Positions 9,394-20,959 of a stretch of 64,000 nt of DNA are shown one piece after another (the first letter of the stretch is position 1; every line of letters begins with the position of its first letter). The DNA is from Sterolibacteriaceae bacterium (GTDB lineage: Bacteria; Pseudomonadota; Gammaproteobacteria; Burkholderiales; Rhodocyclaceae), in the NCBI GenBank assembly GCA_025360425.1, contig JANYCD010000035.1:1-64000 (forward strand), read 5' to 3'. The notes beneath the pieces were generated by a model. The model was not told the origin of the DNA. It did not search any database and worked only from the letters and a program-made list of their open reading frames with translations. Made by a program: the position numbers and the translations under genes.

Positions 9394-10476
9394 TCACTTG
9401 AATATGTTGAGTGGTGACATCATCCAGACGCCGATGACGAAAATCCACAACAGACAAAGCGGCACGAATACCTTCCAGCCCAGACGCATGATCTGGTCGT
9501 AACGGTAGCGCGGGAAAGTGGCGCGGATCCAGATGAAGAAGAACAGCGTTGCCGCCATCTTCAACGCCAGCCAGTGGAAACCATCCGAGAAGGCGAAGCC
9601 GACGAGGGGCAGATGTTGCAGGAAACCGACCGGCGACAACCAGCCACCGAGGAAGAAAATCGCGACCATGGCCGACACAACGATCATGTTGGTGTATTCG
9701 GCGAGAAAGAACAGCGCGAAGGCCATGCCTGAATATTCCACCATGTGGCCGGCGACGATTTCCGATTCGCCTTCGACCACGTCGAAGGGCGCGCGGTTGG
9801 TTTCGGCCACGCCCGAAATCAGGTAGACCACGAACATCGGCAACAGCGGCAACCAGTTCCATGAAAACAATCCCCAGCCATGATCGGCAAAGTAACCGTG
9901 ATTCTGAACGCGAACGATGTCGGTCAGATTGAGGCTATTGGACACCATCAATACACAGATCAGCGCCAGGCCCATTGATACTTCGTAGGACACCATCTGC
10001 GCCGAGGCGCGCATGGCGCCAAGGAACGGGTACTTCGAATTGGAGGCCCAGCCGGCGATGATCACGCCATAGACGCCGAACGAGGTGATCGCCAGCATCA
10101 GCAATACGCCAGCATCGACGTTGGCCAGTACCCAGCCATCAGCGAAGGGAATGATGGCCCATACTGCAAGTGCCGGCGCCAGGGCGAAAATCGGAGCAAG
10201 AAAAAACAGCCATTTATCGGCGCCGGTCGGAACGATGATTTCCTTGAACAGCAGCTTGATGCCATCGGCAATCGGCTGCATCAATCCCCAGAACCCGACA
10301 CGGTTGGGGCCAAGGCGGATATGCATGTAGCCGATTACCTTGCGCTCGGCCAGGGTCATGTACGCCATCGACAGCAGCAGCGGAATCATGATGCCGACGA
10401 TCTTGACCAAGGTCCACACCAGCGGCCAGATTGGGCCGAAGAAGGCTTGTAAGGGCTGCAACAGGGCCTCCATCAT
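9394..10476 (-). CDS. nuoH: NADH-quinone oxidoreductase subunit H
   Basis: A 360-residue membrane subunit that forms much of the quinone-binding chamber of complex I. Typical motifs are [19 protein letters not shown] near residue 45 and [20 protein letters not shown] near 227, the latter on the quinone-site loop. It overlaps the end of nuoG by 4 bases. Confidence 0.97.
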   Translation of the reverse strand: MMEALLQPLQAFFGPIWPLVWTLVKIVGIMIPLLLSMAYMTLAERKVIGYMHIRLGPNRVGFWGLMQPIADGIKLLFKEIIVPTGADKWLFFLAPIFALAPALAVWAIIPFADGWVLANVDAGVLLMLAITSFGVYGVIIAGWASNSKYPFLGAMRASAQMVSYEVSMGLALICVLMVSNSLNLTDIVRVQNHGYFADHGWGLFSWNWLPLLPMFVVYLISGVAETNRAPFDVVEGESEIVAGHMVEYSGMAFALFFLAEYTNMIVVSAMVAIFFLGGWLSPVGFLQHLPLVGFAFSDGFHWLALKMAATLFFFIWIRATFPRYRYDQIMRLGWKVFVPLCLLWIFVIGVWMMSPLNIFK

Positions 10477-12803
10477 GCCCGCTCCACAATCAGAACGCCG
10501 GAATTTGACAGCGTTGAAGTGGTGACGTGAGCAGCAGCCACACGCACACAGTCATCGGCCACGCCGGCGTCGAGTTGCGCCAGCAACGCCGCTTCACCCT
10601 GCCCCGACTTGATCTTGACCAAAGCACCGTTGGCAAGGCCGAGCTTGGTGAGCGTCGCCGCGTTCATGCGTGCGGTGGGTGGTTCAGCATCTTTGGATTT
10701 TTGCAGGCTGGGCGCACGTCGCACCAGCGAATCGGCAAAGTGGATCGGCACATCGGCAACGCGCTCCAACCCGGTAGCCGCAGCCGGCAAAGTAATTGCA
10801 ATACCGTCGATGCCATTGTCGAGACCGGCGACAAACTCCGGCTTGCCGCCCAAGGCTTCAGCGCGAACCTGTTCACTGTTTTCGTAATCGAATCCGGCCA
10901 CCTGCAGCAGGTTGCCGAGCACGCGCAATACTTTCCAGGCCGGACGGGCTTCGCCGCTCGGCTTGACCACGGCATGGAAACTCTGCACCCGGCCTTCGGT
11001 ATTGATGAACGTGCCGGAAGTTTCACTGAAGGGTGAAACCGGCAACAGGACATCGGCGTATTCGAGCGCCGCCAGAGACTTGAACTGGGCCATCACTACC
11101 ACCGCGTCGGCCTGCTGCATGGCCGCCAGCGCGGCGCGCCCGTCGGCACAATCGAGATCAGGTTCTACGCCAAGCAGCACATAGGCCTTGCGTGGTTCGC
11201 TGAGCTGGCGTGCGGCATTGAGTCCGTCCGCACCGGGGATGGCTTTTGCCGCGTACCCGCCGACGCTGTTGGCGGCTTCGCCAAGAATGCCGAAACGCGC
11301 ACCGACAAGCGTTGCCAGTTGTTGCGCCAGCGCTTGCAGCACAGCAGCCTGCGGATGCTGGACAGCAAAGTTTCCCAACAGTACGGCGCTGTTGCTGCCT
11401 GAGACGAGACTTTCGGCAATCTTTTTCGCAGTAGCAGAAACACTGACACCGGCAATGGCGACATCGGCGGTAGCGCCTTTCAATTCAGCCACAGCCTTGA
11501 CCACTTGCGCCAGCACGTTTGGCAACTGCGAAGGGGCGGCAATGCTCTGCGCAAATAGGTTGATCAACAGGTCGTCATCGGCCGCGTGAATCACACTGAC
11601 CTGCGTGCCGCGCTTGGCGGCCTGACGCAGACGTTGGGCCAGTAGCGGATGGTCCTTGCGCAGGAAAGAGCCGATCACCAGCACACGATCCAGTTTGGGA
11701 ATATCGGCGACCCGCAGACCCAGCCAGGGTGTGCCCTTGCGTTTTCCATCAGCCGAGAAGTCGGTCTGGCGCAGGCGGAAATCAATATTTTCGGAGCCGA
11801 TGCCACGCAGCAGCTTCTGCGCAAGATACATTTCTTCCACTGTGGCGTGCGGGCTGACCAGTCCGCCAATTGCAGCACCGCCATGGGTTTTCGCCACGTC
11901 GCGCAAGGCATGCGCGGCATAGTCGAGCGCCACGTTCCACTCCACTTCCTGCCACTGCCCGCCCTGTTTCAGCATCGGTTTGGTCAACCGCTCTTCGCTG
12001 TTGAGCGCTTCATAGGAGAAACGATCCTTGTCCGACAGCCAGCATTCATTGATGTCTTCGTTCTCCAGCGGCAGCACACGCAATACCTTGTCGTTCTTGA
12101 CCTGCACGATCAGGTTGCTGCCCAGGCTGTCGTGCGGGCTGACCGATTTGCGCCGCGACAACTCCCAGGTACGCGCAGCGAAACGAAAAGGCTTGGAGGT
12201 CAATGCGCCCACCGGACAGATGTCGATGATGTTGCCGGAAAGTTCGGAATTCACCGTGCTCTCGACGAAGGGCATGATCTCGGCGTGCTCACCGCGGAAG
12301 GCCTGGCCCAATTCCATCAGGCCGGCAATCTCCTGGGTGAAGCGCACGCAACGCGTGCAATTAATGCAACGCGTAAGCTCGGTGGTGACCAGTGGCCCAA
12401 GATCCTTGTCGGTGACGACGCGCTTCTCTTCTTCGTAGCGCGAACCGGAACTGCCATAGCCCACCGCCAGATCCTGCAACTGGCACTCGCCGCCTTGATC
12501 GCAGATCGGGCAGTCGAGCGGGTGATTGATCAGCAGAAACTCCATCACGCCCTTCTGCGCGGTCACTGCCATTTCGGAATGAGTGAACACCTTCATGCCG
12601 TTGGTAACCGGCGTGGCACAGGCCGGCATGGGCTTGGGCGCTTTCTCGACCTGCACCAGACACATGCGGCAGTTGGCGGCGATGGACAACTTCTTGTGAT
12701 AGCAGAAATGCGGGATATAGATGCCGATGCTGTGGGCTGCATCCATGACGGTGCTGCCTTCGGCGATCTGCACCGGCTTGCCGTCGATTTCGATTTCTAT
12801 CAT
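10473..12803 (-). CDS. nuoG: NADH-quinone oxidoreductase subunit G
   Basis: A 776-residue iron-sulfur subunit of the NADH-oxidising arm. The N-terminus holds a [2Fe-2S] set (C34, NCRMC, MPAC), then a His-ligated [4Fe-4S] motif ([14 protein letters not shown]), then [10 protein letters not shown] with a distal CPVGAL. The C-terminal two thirds is a molybdopterin-oxidoreductase-like domain without a cofactor role here. It overlaps nuoF and nuoH by 4 bases at each end. Confidence 0.96.
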   Translation of the reverse strand: MIEIEIDGKPVQIAEGSTVMDAAHSIGIYIPHFCYHKKLSIAANCRMCLVQVEKAPKPMPACATPVTNGMKVFTHSEMAVTAQKGVMEFLLINHPLDCPICDQGGECQLQDLAVGYGSSGSRYEEEKRVVTDKDLGPLVTTELTRCINCTRCVRFTQEIAGLMELGQAFRGEHAEIMPFVESTVNSELSGNIIDICPVGALTSKPFRFAARTWELSRRKSVSPHDSLGSNLIVQVKNDKVLRVLPLENEDINECWLSDKDRFSYEALNSEERLTKPMLKQGGQWQEVEWNVALDYAAHALRDVAKTHGGAAIGGLVSPHATVEEMYLAQKLLRGIGSENIDFRLRQTDFSADGKRKGTPWLGLRVADIPKLDRVLVIGSFLRKDHPLLAQRLRQAAKRGTQVSVIHAADDDLLINLFAQSIAAPSQLPNVLAQVVKAVAELKGATADVAIAGVSVSATAKKIAESLVSGSNSAVLLGNFAVQHPQAAVLQALAQQLATLVGARFGILGEAANSVGGYAAKAIPGADGLNAARQLSEPRKAYVLLGVEPDLDCADGRAALAAMQQADAVVVMAQFKSLAALEYADVLLPVSPFSETSGTFINTEGRVQSFHAVVKPSGEARPAWKVLRVLGNLLQVAGFDYENSEQVRAEALGGKPEFVAGLDNGIDGIAITLPAAATGLERVADVPIHFADSLVRRAPSLQKSKDAEPPTARMNAATLTKLGLANGALVKIKSGQGEAALLAQLDAGVADDCVRVAAAHVTTSTLSNSGVLIVERA

Positions 12804-14131
12804 GCCGACCTCACGAAGAAAGTGCTGCCGGCCTTCTGTACTTCAGGTGGCACCAGGCATTGCTTGTGCTCGATGTGATGTTCGAACTCGGCGCGGAAGT
12901 GTTTGATGAAACTGTTGACCGGCATCGCCGCGGCATCACCCAGCGCACAAATGGTGCGGCCCATGATGTTGGGCGTGATGCTGGTGAGCAGGTCGAGATC
13001 ACCAGCGCGGCCTTCGCCGTTTTCAATGCGATGCACGATGCGATACAACCAGCCGGTACCTTCACGGCACGGGGTGCACTGGCCGCACGACTCTTCAAAA
13101 TAAAAATAGGACAAACGTTCAAGTGCTTTCACCATGCACACCGACTCGTCCATCACGATCACCGCGCCGGAACCCAGCATCGAGCCGGCCTTGGCGATGG
13201 CGTCGTAATCCATGGTGACACCCATCATGATGTCAGCGGGAAGCACGGGTGCCGAGGAACCGCCGGGAATCACCGCCTTCAGCTTGCGCCCGCCGCGCAT
13301 CCCGCCCGCCAGTTCGAGCAGCGTGGAGAACGGCGTGCCGAGCGGTATTTCGTAATTGCCTGGCTTGTTCACGTGGCCAGACACGGAAAAAAGTTTGGTA
13401 CCGCCGTTGTTGGGTTTGCCCAGATTGAGATAAGGCTCCGGTCCCATGCGCAGGATGAAGGGAACAGCAGCGAAAGTTTCAGTATTGTTGATTGTGGTCG
13501 GTTTGCCGTAGAGACCAAAACTGGCCGGGAACGGTGGTTTGTAGCGTGGCTGGCCTTTCTTGCCTTCGAGAGAATCCAGCAAAGCCGTTTCCTCACCGCA
13601 GATATAGGCGCCGTAGCCGTGGTGGGCGAACAACTCGAAGTTAAAACCGGACCCAAGGATGTTCTGTCCCATCAATCCCGCGGCACGCGCCTCATCCAGC
13701 GCTTCTTCGAAACGTTCATAGACCTCGAAGATCTCGCCATGGACATAGTTGTAGCCACGTCCCGAACCCATGGCATAGCCGGCGATGATCATGCCTTCGA
13801 TCAAAGAATGCGGGTCGTAACGAAGGATGTCGCGATCCTTGAATGTGCCGGGCTCGCCTTCGTCGGAATTGCAGACGACATACTTCTCGCCCACGTAGGT
13901 CTTGGGCATGAAACTCCACTTGAGGCCGGTCGGAAAACCGGCGCCGCCGCGACCGCGCAACACGGATGCCTTGACAAGGTTGATCACCTCATCCGGCGTT
14001 GTCTTTTCACTGAGTATTTTCTTCAGGGCCTCGTAGCCGCCGCGCGCAACATAATCATTCAGGCGCCAGCCGTCGTCACCGCGGCTCCAGCCGGACGACA
14101 TCACGGGGTTGATGGCTCCAATGGGTGTCAT
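12800..14131 (-). CDS. nuoF: NADH-quinone oxidoreductase subunit F (NADH- and FMN-binding)
   Basis: A 443-residue flavoprotein that accepts hydride from NADH. It has the FMN loop [10 protein letters not shown] (about residue 62), the NADH-binding region [14 protein letters not shown], and the cluster N3 motif [12 protein letters not shown] near residue 350. I start it at ATG 14131, one base after the nuoE stop (TGAAATG) and downstream of a GGGAG sequence. A longer frame from 14149 would run into nuoE. Confidence 0.95.
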   Translation of the reverse strand: MTPIGAINPVMSSGWSRGDDGWRLNDYVARGGYEALKKILSEKTTPDEVINLVKASVLRGRGGAGFPTGLKWSFMPKTYVGEKYVVCNSDEGEPGTFKDRDILRYDPHSLIEGMIIAGYAMGSGRGYNYVHGEIFEVYERFEEALDEARAAGLMGQNILGSGFNFELFAHHGYGAYICGEETALLDSLEGKKGQPRYKPPFPASFGLYGKPTTINNTETFAAVPFILRMGPEPYLNLGKPNNGGTKLFSVSGHVNKPGNYEIPLGTPFSTLLELAGGMRGGRKLKAVIPGGSSAPVLPADIMMGVTMDYDAIAKAGSMLGSGAVIVMDESVCMVKALERLSYFYFEESCGQCTPCREGTGWLYRIVHRIENGEGRAGDLDLLTSITPNIMGRTICALGDAAAMPVNSFIKHFRAEFEHHIEHKQCLVPPEVQKAGSTFFVRSA

Positions 14132-14132
14132 T

Positions 14133-14606
14133 TCAGGAGCACTCCCCAAGAAGCTTGTCGATTTGTTCGAGCGTCATGAAAGAACACATGCGCTTGTTAT
14201 TCATCAGCAACACCGGCGCATCCCCACAAGCGCCGAGACACTCACCTTCATTCAACGTGAATCGGCCATCAGCGGTGGTTTCGTTGAAATCGATGCCGAG
14301 CTTTTGCTTCAGGTAATCCGCCGCATGCGCGCCACCGGAAAGAGCACAGGGCAGATTGGTGCAGATGGTCAGCTTGTACTTGCCGGTCGGCTGCAGGTTG
14401 TACATGTTGTAGAAACTGGCCACCTCGTACACAGCGATCGGCGTCATGTCGAGTACCTGTGCCACGAAGGCGATGGTTTCGCGCGCTAGCCAGCCTTTTT
14501 CATCTTGCGCAATGGCCAGTGCCGCCATCACCGCCGACTGCTTCTGGTCGGCCGGATATTTGGCGACCTCACGGTCAATTTTCTTGAGGGAAACTTCGCT
14601 CAGCAT
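14133..14606 (-). CDS. nuoE: NADH-quinone oxidoreductase subunit E, [2Fe-2S]
   Basis: A 157-residue thioredoxin-fold subunit carrying cluster N1a. The four ligands are visible as CTNLPC and CLGAC, about 40 residues apart. It lies directly between nuoD and nuoF (2-base and 1-base gaps), consistent with coupled expression. Confidence 0.96.
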   Translation of the reverse strand: MLSEVSLKKIDREVAKYPADQKQSAVMAALAIAQDEKGWLARETIAFVAQVLDMTPIAVYEVASFYNMYNLQPTGKYKLTICTNLPCALSGGAHAADYLKQKLGIDFNETTADGRFTLNEGECLGACGDAPVLLMNNKRMCSFMTLEQIDKLLGECS

Positions 14607-14608
14607 GG

Positions 14609-15862
14609 TTATCTGTCAATCTCGCCGAAGACGACGTCCATGGTGCCAATGATGGTGACTGCATCGGCAATCATGTGGCCCTTGCCCATTTCATCGAGCG
14701 CCGCCAGATGGGCAAAACCGGGCGCGCGCAGCTTCATGCGATAAGGCTTGTTGGCGCCGTCGGAAATCAGATACACGCCGAACTCGCCCTTGGGATGCTC
14801 GATGGCGGCATAGGCCTCGCCCTTGGGCACGTGGATGCCTTCGGTGAAGAGCTTGAAGTGATGGATCAGCTCTTCCATGTTGGCCTTCATCTTTTCGCGG
14901 GCGGGCGGCGCGACCTTGTGGTTGTCGCTGATCACCGGACCGGGATTGGCGCGCAGCCAGGCGATGCATTGCTGGATGATGCGATTGGACTGACGCATTT
15001 CTTCCATGCGCACCAGATAGCGATCGTAGGAGTCGCCGTTGACGCCGATGGGGATGTCGAATTCGAGGCGGTCATACACCTCGTAGGGTTGCTTGCGGCG
15101 CAGATCCCACTCGATGCCGGAACCACGCAGCATGGGGCCGGTGAAGCCGAGATTCAATGCGCGCTCGGGCGACACCACGCCGACACCGACGGTGCGCTGT
15201 TTCCAGATGCGGTTGTCGGTCAGCAGTTCCTCATACTCGTCGCAATAGCCGATGAAACGATCGGTGAAGTCCTGAAGAAAATCGAGCAGCGAACCCTGTC
15301 GGTTGTCGTTCAGCCCCTTGACCGTCTCGGCGTTACTCCACTTTGAGATTCTGTATTCGGGCATGCGCTCGGGCAAATCGCGATAGATGCCGCCGGGACG
15401 ATAGTAGGCAGCATGCATGCGCGCGCCGGACACGGCTTCATAGACGTCCATCAGCGTCTCGCGGTCGCGGAACGCGTACAGCATCACCGCCATGGCGCCG
15501 ATGTCGAGGGCATGGGTGCCGATGTTGAGCAGGTGATTGAGGACGCGCGTGATTTCGTCGAACATGACCCGGATGTACTGGGCGCGCAGCGGCACTTCGA
15601 TATCGAGCAACTTCTCCATCGCCAGACAATAGGCGTGCTCGTTGCACATCATCGAAACGTAGTCGAGCCGGTCCATGTAGGGCACCGACTGGATCCAGGT
15701 GCGCGTCTCGGCCAGCTTCTCGGTAGCGCGATGGAGCAAGCCGATATGCGGATCGGCGCGCACGATCACTTCGCCGTCCAGCTCAAGGATCAGGCGCAAC
15801 ACACCATGCGCAGCGGGATGCTGCGGTCCGAAGTTCAGCGTGTAATTCTTGATCTCAGCCAC
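14609..15862 (-). CDS. nuoD: NADH-quinone oxidoreductase subunit D (49-kDa type)
   Basis: A 417-residue subunit related to the large subunit of NiFe hydrogenases; it lines the quinone site together with NuoB. The N-terminal [14 protein letters not shown] motif and [13 protein letters not shown] are intact, and the protein ends with the conserved VFGEIDR. It is separate from nuoC, as usual in betaproteobacteria and unlike the fused enterobacterial NuoCD. Confidence 0.97.
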   Translation of the reverse strand: MAEIKNYTLNFGPQHPAAHGVLRLILELDGEVIVRADPHIGLLHRATEKLAETRTWIQSVPYMDRLDYVSMMCNEHAYCLAMEKLLDIEVPLRAQYIRVMFDEITRVLNHLLNIGTHALDIGAMAVMLYAFRDRETLMDVYEAVSGARMHAAYYRPGGIYRDLPERMPEYRISKWSNAETVKGLNDNRQGSLLDFLQDFTDRFIGYCDEYEELLTDNRIWKQRTVGVGVVSPERALNLGFTGPMLRGSGIEWDLRRKQPYEVYDRLEFDIPIGVNGDSYDRYLVRMEEMRQSNRIIQQCIAWLRANPGPVISDNHKVAPPAREKMKANMEELIHHFKLFTEGIHVPKGEAYAAIEHPKGEFGVYLISDGANKPYRMKLRAPGFAHLAALDEMGKGHMIADAVTIIGTMDVVFGEIDR

Positions 15863-15868
15863 GATGTG

Positions 15869-16480
15869 TCAACCCCGGCCGACCTTTCCGTACTGCTCTT
15901 CGCGCACGATGCGCGGCGTGACTTCGCGCGGCTCGATGGTGACGGGTTGGTAGATCACCCGTTTCTGCTCCGGGTCGTAGCGCATCTCGACATAGCCGGA
16001 AATGGGGAAATCCTTGCGGAACGGATGGCCGACAAAACCATAGTCGGTGAGGATGCGGCGCAGGTCGGTATGGCCATCGAAATGAATGCCATAGAGATCG
16101 AAGGCTTCGCGCTCATACCAGTTGGCGCTGTTCCATAGATCATTGATCGAGGGCAATACGGGAAATTCGTCATCACTGGCGAAAGTGCGCAACCGCAGGC
16201 GCCAGTTGTGGGTCACCGAGGTGAGATGGCTAACAACCGCGAATCGACGCAAATTCGGCTTGCCTTCCCAACCTGTGTAGGTGGAATAATCGACGCCGCA
16301 CAAATCGATCAGTTGCTCGAAACGGAGATCAGGATGGTCGCGCAACAATGCAGCGACTTCTAGATAATGCTCCGCAGAAACTTCCACAGTGACTTCGCCG
16401 CAGGCAACCACAGGTTCGCCGGTTCGATCCCCCAGGACGGCACGCAGATTCTGACAAAGCTTTTCCAGCTTGGCGCTCAC
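15869..16480 (-). CDS. nuoC: NADH-quinone oxidoreductase subunit C (30-kDa type)
   Basis: A 203-residue peripheral subunit. The family signature ERE(A)[18 protein letters not shown] and the following [14 protein letters not shown] are present near residues 120-150. It lies 6 bases before nuoD and 15 bases after nuoB. Confidence 0.96.
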   Translation of the reverse strand: MSAKLEKLCQNLRAVLGDRTGEPVVACGEVTVEVSAEHYLEVAALLRDHPDLRFEQLIDLCGVDYSTYTGWEGKPNLRRFAVVSHLTSVTHNWRLRLRTFASDDEFPVLPSINDLWNSANWYEREAFDLYGIHFDGHTDLRRILTDYGFVGHPFRKDFPISGYVEMRYDPEQKRVIYQPVTIEPREVTPRIVREEQYGKVGRG

Positions 16481-16495
16481 GGGTGTTGTTCCTGG

Positions 16496-16972
16496 TTAGC
16501 GGGCAATGGTATTGGTGCGCCGAATCTTGTTCTGCAACTGAATGACGCCGTAAATCAGCGCCTCAGCGGTCGGCGGACAGCCGGGAACATAGATATCCAC
16601 CGGAACAATGCGGTCGCAGCCGCGCACCACGGAATACGAATAATGATAGTAGCCACCGCCGTTGGCACAGGACCCCATCGAGATCACCCAGCGCGGCTCC
16701 GCCATCTGGTCATAGACCTTGCGTAGCGCAGGTGCCATCTTGTTGCACAGTGTGCCGGCAACAATCATCACGTCTGACTGGCGCGGGCTGGGGCGGAAAA
16801 AGGATCCGAAGCGGTCGAGGTCGTAACGGGCGCAACCGACATGGATCATCTCGACCGCGCAGCAGGCCAGACCAAAAGTCATCGGCCACATGGAACCGGT
16901 ACGGGTCCAGTTGATGATCTTGTCCAGCGAAGTGGTGACAAAACCTTCTTGCAAAACGCCTTCAATGCTCAT
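16496..16972 (-). CDS. nuoB: NADH-quinone oxidoreductase subunit B (PSST type)
   Basis: A 158-residue subunit carrying cluster N2, the last cluster before quinone. The ligands are visible: the tandem CC in [13 protein letters not shown], then SMGSC and [11 protein letters not shown]. The start at ATG 16972 gives the standard [11 protein letters not shown]-terminus and has GGAGG 8 bases upstream. It is preceded by a 149-base spacer after nuoA. Confidence 0.96.
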   Translation of the reverse strand: MSIEGVLQEGFVTTSLDKIINWTRTGSMWPMTFGLACCAVEMIHVGCARYDLDRFGSFFRPSPRQSDVMIVAGTLCNKMAPALRKVYDQMAEPRWVISMGSCANGGGYYHYSYSVVRGCDRIVPVDIYVPGCPPTAEALIYGVIQLQNKIRRTNTIAR

Positions 16973-16993
16973 ACCGCCTCCATGAGGCAGCAT

Positions 16994-17014
16994 GAGACTT
17001 CAAATTTGAGTCTC
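16994..17014. other. Near-perfect palindrome in the nuoA-nuoB spacer
   Basis: GAGACT (16994-16999) and AGTCTC (17009-17014) flank the self-complementary CAAATTTG, giving an almost complete 21-base palindrome upstream of the nuoB ribosome-binding site. It could be an mRNA hairpin or a protein site. No function is known to me. Confidence 0.4.
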
Positions 17015-17121
17015 CCCACCCATCCTCTCCCTCCACGAGGGGGATGCGACTAGCCAACCCCGCCCTTTGGGCGAGGAACAGGTTTATCACCAAGCAGAAT
17101 CCACTTATCAGCATTCTCTGG

Positions 17122-17496
17122 CTATTCCCAATCCAGTGCGCCTCGAGCCCACGCGTATATGTAGCCGATGACCAGAATGCCGAGGAAAACGATCATTTCC
17201 CAGAAGCCGAACATCTTGACGCTGGGGGTGGCGACGATCTCCTTGAATATGGTCGCCCAGGGAAACAGGAAGGCAATTTCAAGGTCGAACAGGATAAAGA
17301 TGATGGCGATCAGGTAATAGCGGACATCGAACTGCATCCGCGCATCCTCAAAAGCCTCGAAGCCGCACTCGTATGCGGAGATTTTCTCGCTGTCAGGATT
17401 GTGCGGGCCGAGGACGCGACCGAGAATAATGGGTGCGCAACCGAAGGCAAAGCCAACGATCAGGAAAATCAGCACCGGAAAATAGTTTTCCAACAT
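17122..17496 (-). CDS. nuoA: NADH-quinone oxidoreductase subunit A
   Basis: A 124-residue membrane subunit and first gene of the complex I operon. Three transmembrane helices and the conserved loop [10 protein letters not shown], whose Cys is the known active/deactive loop residue, are visible. [20 protein letters not shown] follows. ATG 17496 is chosen because it gives the normal MLENYFPV start. The gene begins 40 bases after tRNA-Leu, so nuo may be read from the secG/tRNA transcript, or from a promoter in or before secG. Confidence 0.95.
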   Translation of the reverse strand: MLENYFPVLIFLIVGFAFGCAPIILGRVLGPHNPDSEKISAYECGFEAFEDARMQFDVRYYLIAIIFILFDLEIAFLFPWATIFKEIVATPSVKMFGFWEMIVFLGILVIGYIYAWARGALDWE

Positions 17497-17536
17497 AAAA
17501 ACATTGCGTCCTGGCTGGAGGGGACCACCCAAACTT

Positions 17537-17621
17537 TGGTGCCGACGGCGAGACTCGAACTCGCACAGCTTTCGCCACTACCCCCTCAAGATAGCGTGTC
17601 TACCAATTTCACCACGTCGGC
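17537..17621 (-). tRNA. tRNA-Leu(GAG)
   Basis: The reverse strand folds as a class II tRNA: acceptor GCCGACG pairs with CGTCGGC. The D-arm is GTGAAATTGGTAGACAC, the anticodon loop TTGAGGG carries anticodon GAG, the variable arm is long, the T-loop is GTTCGAGTC, and CCA is encoded. It reads CUC/CUU leucine codons. It lies between secG and nuoA, a common betaproteobacterial arrangement. Confidence 0.95.
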
Positions 17622-17719
17622 CTGACGACCGCCTTGCAGAGCGGCGCGAGCGGCGCAAATCATAACATTGCCGCGCCGCAAAAGGTAATTTCCGGCATGT
17701 CCTTCGCACTGCAAAAACG

Positions 17720-18085
17720 CTATTTCGGAATGTCTTTCGCCTTTGAATCGTTCGCTGGCGCAGGCACTACCGGAGCATCGCTCTTGCCGGACGCCGGTAC
17801 CGATTCATGGACCGCCTTGTCAACGACGCTGCCCGAAGTCGCCGGTTTTGAACTGGCGAGATAAGTCAGGCTTAAACTGGTGGTAAAGAAAATCGCGGCC
17901 AACACCCCAGTAGTACGGGACATGAAATTCGCCGATCCTGACGCGCCGAAAAGGCTGCCAGATGAACCGCTACCAAAAGCAGCGCCCATGTCGGCACCTT
18001 TACCATGCTGAATCAGCACCAGGCCGATCAGGGTCAATCCCACCAGTATGTGGAATGTCAGCAGCAGGGAATAAATAAAATCCAT
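17720..18085 (-). CDS. secG: Preprotein translocase subunit SecG
   Basis: A 121-residue inner-membrane protein that helps SecYEG export proteins. It has two helices (about residues 3-23 and 55-76) joined by the characteristic Gly/Ser-rich loop GAAFGSGSSGSLFGASGSAN. The C-terminal tail is rich in Ala, Pro and Ser, as in other betaproteobacterial SecG proteins. It follows tpiA by 9 bases. Confidence 0.93.
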   Translation of the reverse strand: MDFIYSLLLTFHILVGLTLIGLVLIQHGKGADMGAAFGSGSSGSLFGASGSANFMSRTTGVLAAIFFTTSLSLTYLASSKPATSGSVVDKAVHESVPASGKSDAPVVPAPANDSKAKDIPK

Positions 18086-18094
18086 ATCAAATCC

Positions 18095-18841
18095 TTATTG
18101 AGCTGCGGTGCAAATCGCCAGAAAATCCTGCGCCACCAGTGATGCACCGCCTATCAGTCCGCCATCAATGTCGGACTGACCGAACAATTCACCGGCATTG
18201 CCGGGTTTGACACTGCCTCCATAGAGAATCTGGAGTTGCTGCGCTCTCGTTGTATCCGCACCGAGACGGGCACGAATCAACGCATGAACCTCCTGCGCTT
18301 GCGCGGGCGTCGCTGTCCGTCCTGTTCCAATGGCCCACACCGGCTCATAAGCAACGACCGCACCCGCGACGCTGGCCGCACCGCAAAGCGCAATGACCGC
18401 ATCAAGCTGCCGCGTTACTACGTCGCCCGTTACATTCGCTTCACGTTCAGCCAGAGATTCGCCGACGCAAAGAATCGGCATCAGACCGGCTTTCAACGCT
18501 GCGGCAAACTTTGCCGCGACAACGATATCGCTATCACCGTACATTGCACGCCGCTCGGAGTGTCCGACGATGACAAAGCGACAACCGAAATCCTTCAACA
18601 TCGTAGCGCTGACCTCGCCGGTATAAGCGCCTTGTTCGTGTTCGGAAACATCCTGAGCACCCCATGCCACCGTACTACCCTCCAGAACCGCACGGGCCTG
18701 CGCCAGATACGGAAACGGTACACAAATGGCAATTTGCGCCGTCAGATCAGCAGCGCCAGCACGAACGGCTGCCAGCAGTCCCTGATTTTCGGCAAGGCTG
18801 CCTTGCATCTTCCAATTGCCAGCAACAAGTTTGGGGCGCAT
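18095..18841 (-). CDS. tpiA: Triosephosphate isomerase
   Basis: A 248-residue glycolytic enzyme that interconverts dihydroxyacetone phosphate and glyceraldehyde 3-phosphate. The start is set at [12 protein letters not shown] so that the N-terminal catalytic Lys block has its normal place. The catalytic His is in IVGHSERR, the catalytic Glu in [11 protein letters not shown], and the phosphate-binding [10 protein letters not shown] is near the end. An ATG 9 bases upstream (MPPMRPK) is equally possible, since neither has a clear ribosome-binding site. Confidence 0.93.
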   Translation of the reverse strand: MRPKLVAGNWKMQGSLAENQGLLAAVRAGAADLTAQIAICVPFPYLAQARAVLEGSTVAWGAQDVSEHEQGAYTGEVSATMLKDFGCRFVIVGHSERRAMYGDSDIVVAAKFAAALKAGLMPILCVGESLAEREANVTGDVVTRQLDAVIALCGAASVAGAVVAYEPVWAIGTGRTATPAQAQEVHALIRARLGADTTRAQQLQILYGGSVKPGNAGELFGQSDIDGGLIGGASLVAQDFLAICTAAQ

Positions 18842-18927
18842 AGGGGGCATAGGGGGACAAGAAAGCTCGCCATTGTATCCCGCGCGTAGAACCCCGGTCA
18901 AACCGCACCCTGCTTAGTGCGTGACGA

Positions 18928-20250
18928 CTATGCGGCCCGCGAACTCCGTGGATTTGCGTCCTCGGCCACCCGTCGGGCGGCCGGAAATACCGCGCGGAAC
19001 ATGCTGCCCTGACCGGACTCGGAACGAATTTGCAACGCAGCCTGATGCTTCAGCAGCACATGCTTGACGATGGCCAGCCCCAGGCCGGTGCCGCCGGTCT
19101 GGTCGGATCGACCCTTGTCCACCCGATAAAACCGTTCGGTCAGGCGGGGGATATGTTCGGGAGCAATGCCTATGCCGCAATCGGCGACGCTGAATACCGG
19201 CAGTCCGCCTTCCAGCGCCCAGCGCACGATTATTTCACCGCCATTAGGCGAATAACGCACTGCGTTGTTGATCAGGTTTCCAAAAGCGCTGCGCAAATCC
19301 AGGGCAATCCCGCGCAGATCGCCGCCGCCGAATTCTGTCCGGATGTGATGGCGACCTTTGCTGATGGCCTCACCGTCTTTGACGAGTTCCGCAACCATCG
19401 CGGGTACATCCACCACTTCTTCGCGCAATCCGGGGCTGCCGGCTTCAAGCCGGGATAGCGTCAACAAATCCTCGACCAGCCGATTCATGCGTTGCGCCTG
19501 CTGGCGCAACATTCCGAGAAAGCGATGCCGGATCTCGTCTTCACCGGTATCGTCATCAACCAAATGTTCCAGCAAGCCAAGGATGACCGTCAGCGGCGTG
19601 CGCATTTCGTGGGAAACGTTGGCGACAAAATCGCGCCGCACCGTTTCCATCCGCTCGCTGCTGGTCACGTCGCGCGATAACAGCAAATGTCCGCCGACGG
19701 CAAACGGCACCAACTGAATTGAATAAATTCGTCCGTCGCCCTGCGAGGAGTTAATTAGAACTGCCTCGTGGTACTCCTCTTCATGAACGTACTGCCCCAA
19801 CTCGGGTTGCCTGATCAAGTGCGTCACCAGAGTGCCGATATCGCGCTCGGGATCAAGTCCGAACTGGCTCGATGCGACAGGATTGAACCATTCGATCCTG
19901 TCATCGCCGTCAAGCAGCATCGCGCCGTCGGGTAGCGCGCCGGCCGCCTGACGAAAGCGCTCCAGACCGGCAGTAAGACGCTGCTGGTTGCGCTCCTGCT
20001 CACGCTGGGCGCGATAAAGATTTGCCAGTACGCTGCCCCACGCGCCGCCAGCATCGGGGATTTTTTCGATATCGGGTGTCATCAACCACAAACGCAAACG
20101 ATGTAACAGCCACCAGTGCGAGATCAGCGCGATGAGCAGCCAGACGCACGCTGCGGCCAAAGCCCACGTTGGGCCGAACAATGCCCAGATCAGCGAGCAA
20201 AAAACCGTGCCGGCCAGCAGGCCGAACACCAGTTGCAGCCAGAAATTCAT
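18928..20250 (-). CDS. phoR: Phosphate regulon sensor histidine kinase PhoR
   Basis: A 440-residue membrane kinase. Two hydrophobic helices lie at about residues 5-45, a PAS domain at about 95-200, the HisKA phosphoacceptor FVANVSHEMRTPLTVILG near 210, and a HATPase domain with NLINNAVRYSP and GTGLGLAIVKHVL. With PhoB it reports phosphate status through the Pst transporter and PhoU. It is last in the pst-phoU-phoB-phoR series, 5 bases after phoB. Confidence 0.94.
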   Translation of the reverse strand: MNFWLQLVFGLLAGTVFCSLIWALFGPTWALAAACVWLLIALISHWWLLHRLRLWLMTPDIEKIPDAGGAWGSVLANLYRAQREQERNQQRLTAGLERFRQAAGALPDGAMLLDGDDRIEWFNPVASSQFGLDPERDIGTLVTHLIRQPELGQYVHEEEYHEAVLINSSQGDGRIYSIQLVPFAVGGHLLLSRDVTSSERMETVRRDFVANVSHEMRTPLTVILGLLEHLVDDDTGEDEIRHRFLGMLRQQAQRMNRLVEDLLTLSRLEAGSPGLREEVVDVPAMVAELVKDGEAISKGRHHIRTEFGGGDLRGIALDLRSAFGNLINNAVRYSPNGGEIIVRWALEGGLPVFSVADCGIGIAPEHIPRLTERFYRVDKGRSDQTGGTGLGLAIVKHVLLKHQAALQIRSESGQGSMFRAVFPAARRVAEDANPRSSRAA

Positions 20251-20255
20251 GCGGA

Positions 20256-20951
20256 CTAGGGGGCCGGAATGCGGGTCGTCATTTTATAGCCGACACCGCG
20301 CACTGTTTCCACCAGCTCCTCACCTTCGATGCCGAGGCTGGCGCGCAGCCGTCTCACATAGACGTCTACGGTGCGTTCCTCGACAAAACGGTGATCGCCC
20401 CAGACCGCGTTGAGCAACTGCTGGCGGCTGAAAACCCGGCCGGGATGAGATAGCAGGTAGTGCAGCAATTTGAACTCGGTCGGCCCCAGTTCCAGCAGCA
20501 CGCCTTCCAGTGTCACGCTGTGTGTCGCCGGGTCGAGTCTGAGGCCATTCGATTCCAGGGCTTCGCCGCTGTGCTGCGGAGCGCGTCGGCGCAGCACGGC
20601 GCGAATGCGCGCCACCAGTTCGCGCGGGCTGAACGGCTTGGACACATAATCGTCAGCGCCGAGCTCCAGACCAGAAACCCGGTCCGCTTCTTCGGCACGT
20701 GCCGTGACCATGATCATCGGCACATCGCGGGTGCGTTGATCCATGCGTAGTTGCCGGGCAAAGGCCGTCCCGGACATACCGGGCAGCATCAAGTCCACCA
20801 ACAACAGGTCGGGCAAAACTTGGCGAATGACGCTCAACCCCTCTTCCGCAGAGTCAACCAACTGCACGTCAAACCCGGCCTGCACGAGGGAATAGCGCAA
20901 CACCTCCTGGATGGCGCGGTCGTCTTCAATCACCAGCACGCGTGTTTTCAT
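20256..20951 (-). CDS. phoB: Phosphate regulon response regulator PhoB
   Basis: A 231-residue response regulator. The receiver domain (residues 1-120) has the acidic pair EDD, the phosphorylation site LVDLMLPGMSG (Asp near 53) and the Lys in DDYVSKPFSPRELV. The C-terminal OmpR-type winged helix ends in VDVYVRRLRASL and RGVGYKM. It should bind direct 11-bp-spaced repeats; candidate sites occur at four promoters in this window. Confidence 0.95.
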   Translation of the reverse strand: MKTRVLVIEDDRAIQEVLRYSLVQAGFDVQLVDSAEEGLSVIRQVLPDLLLVDLMLPGMSGTAFARQLRMDQRTRDVPMIMVTARAEEADRVSGLELGADDYVSKPFSPRELVARIRAVLRRRAPQHSGEALESNGLRLDPATHSVTLEGVLLELGPTEFKLLHYLLSHPGRVFSRQQLLNAVWGDHRFVEERTVDVYVRRLRASLGIEGEELVETVRGVGYKMTTRIPAP

Positions 20952-20959
20952 GTGGATCG

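Noticed and set aside
11649-12878. 409-codon open frame on the plus strand
   Set aside because: It is the complement of nuoG with no domain of its own.
12860-14179. 439-codon open frame on the plus strand
   Set aside because: It lies antisense to nuoF, whose motifs are intact. The translation is low-complexity His/Arg/Ala without a recognisable domain.
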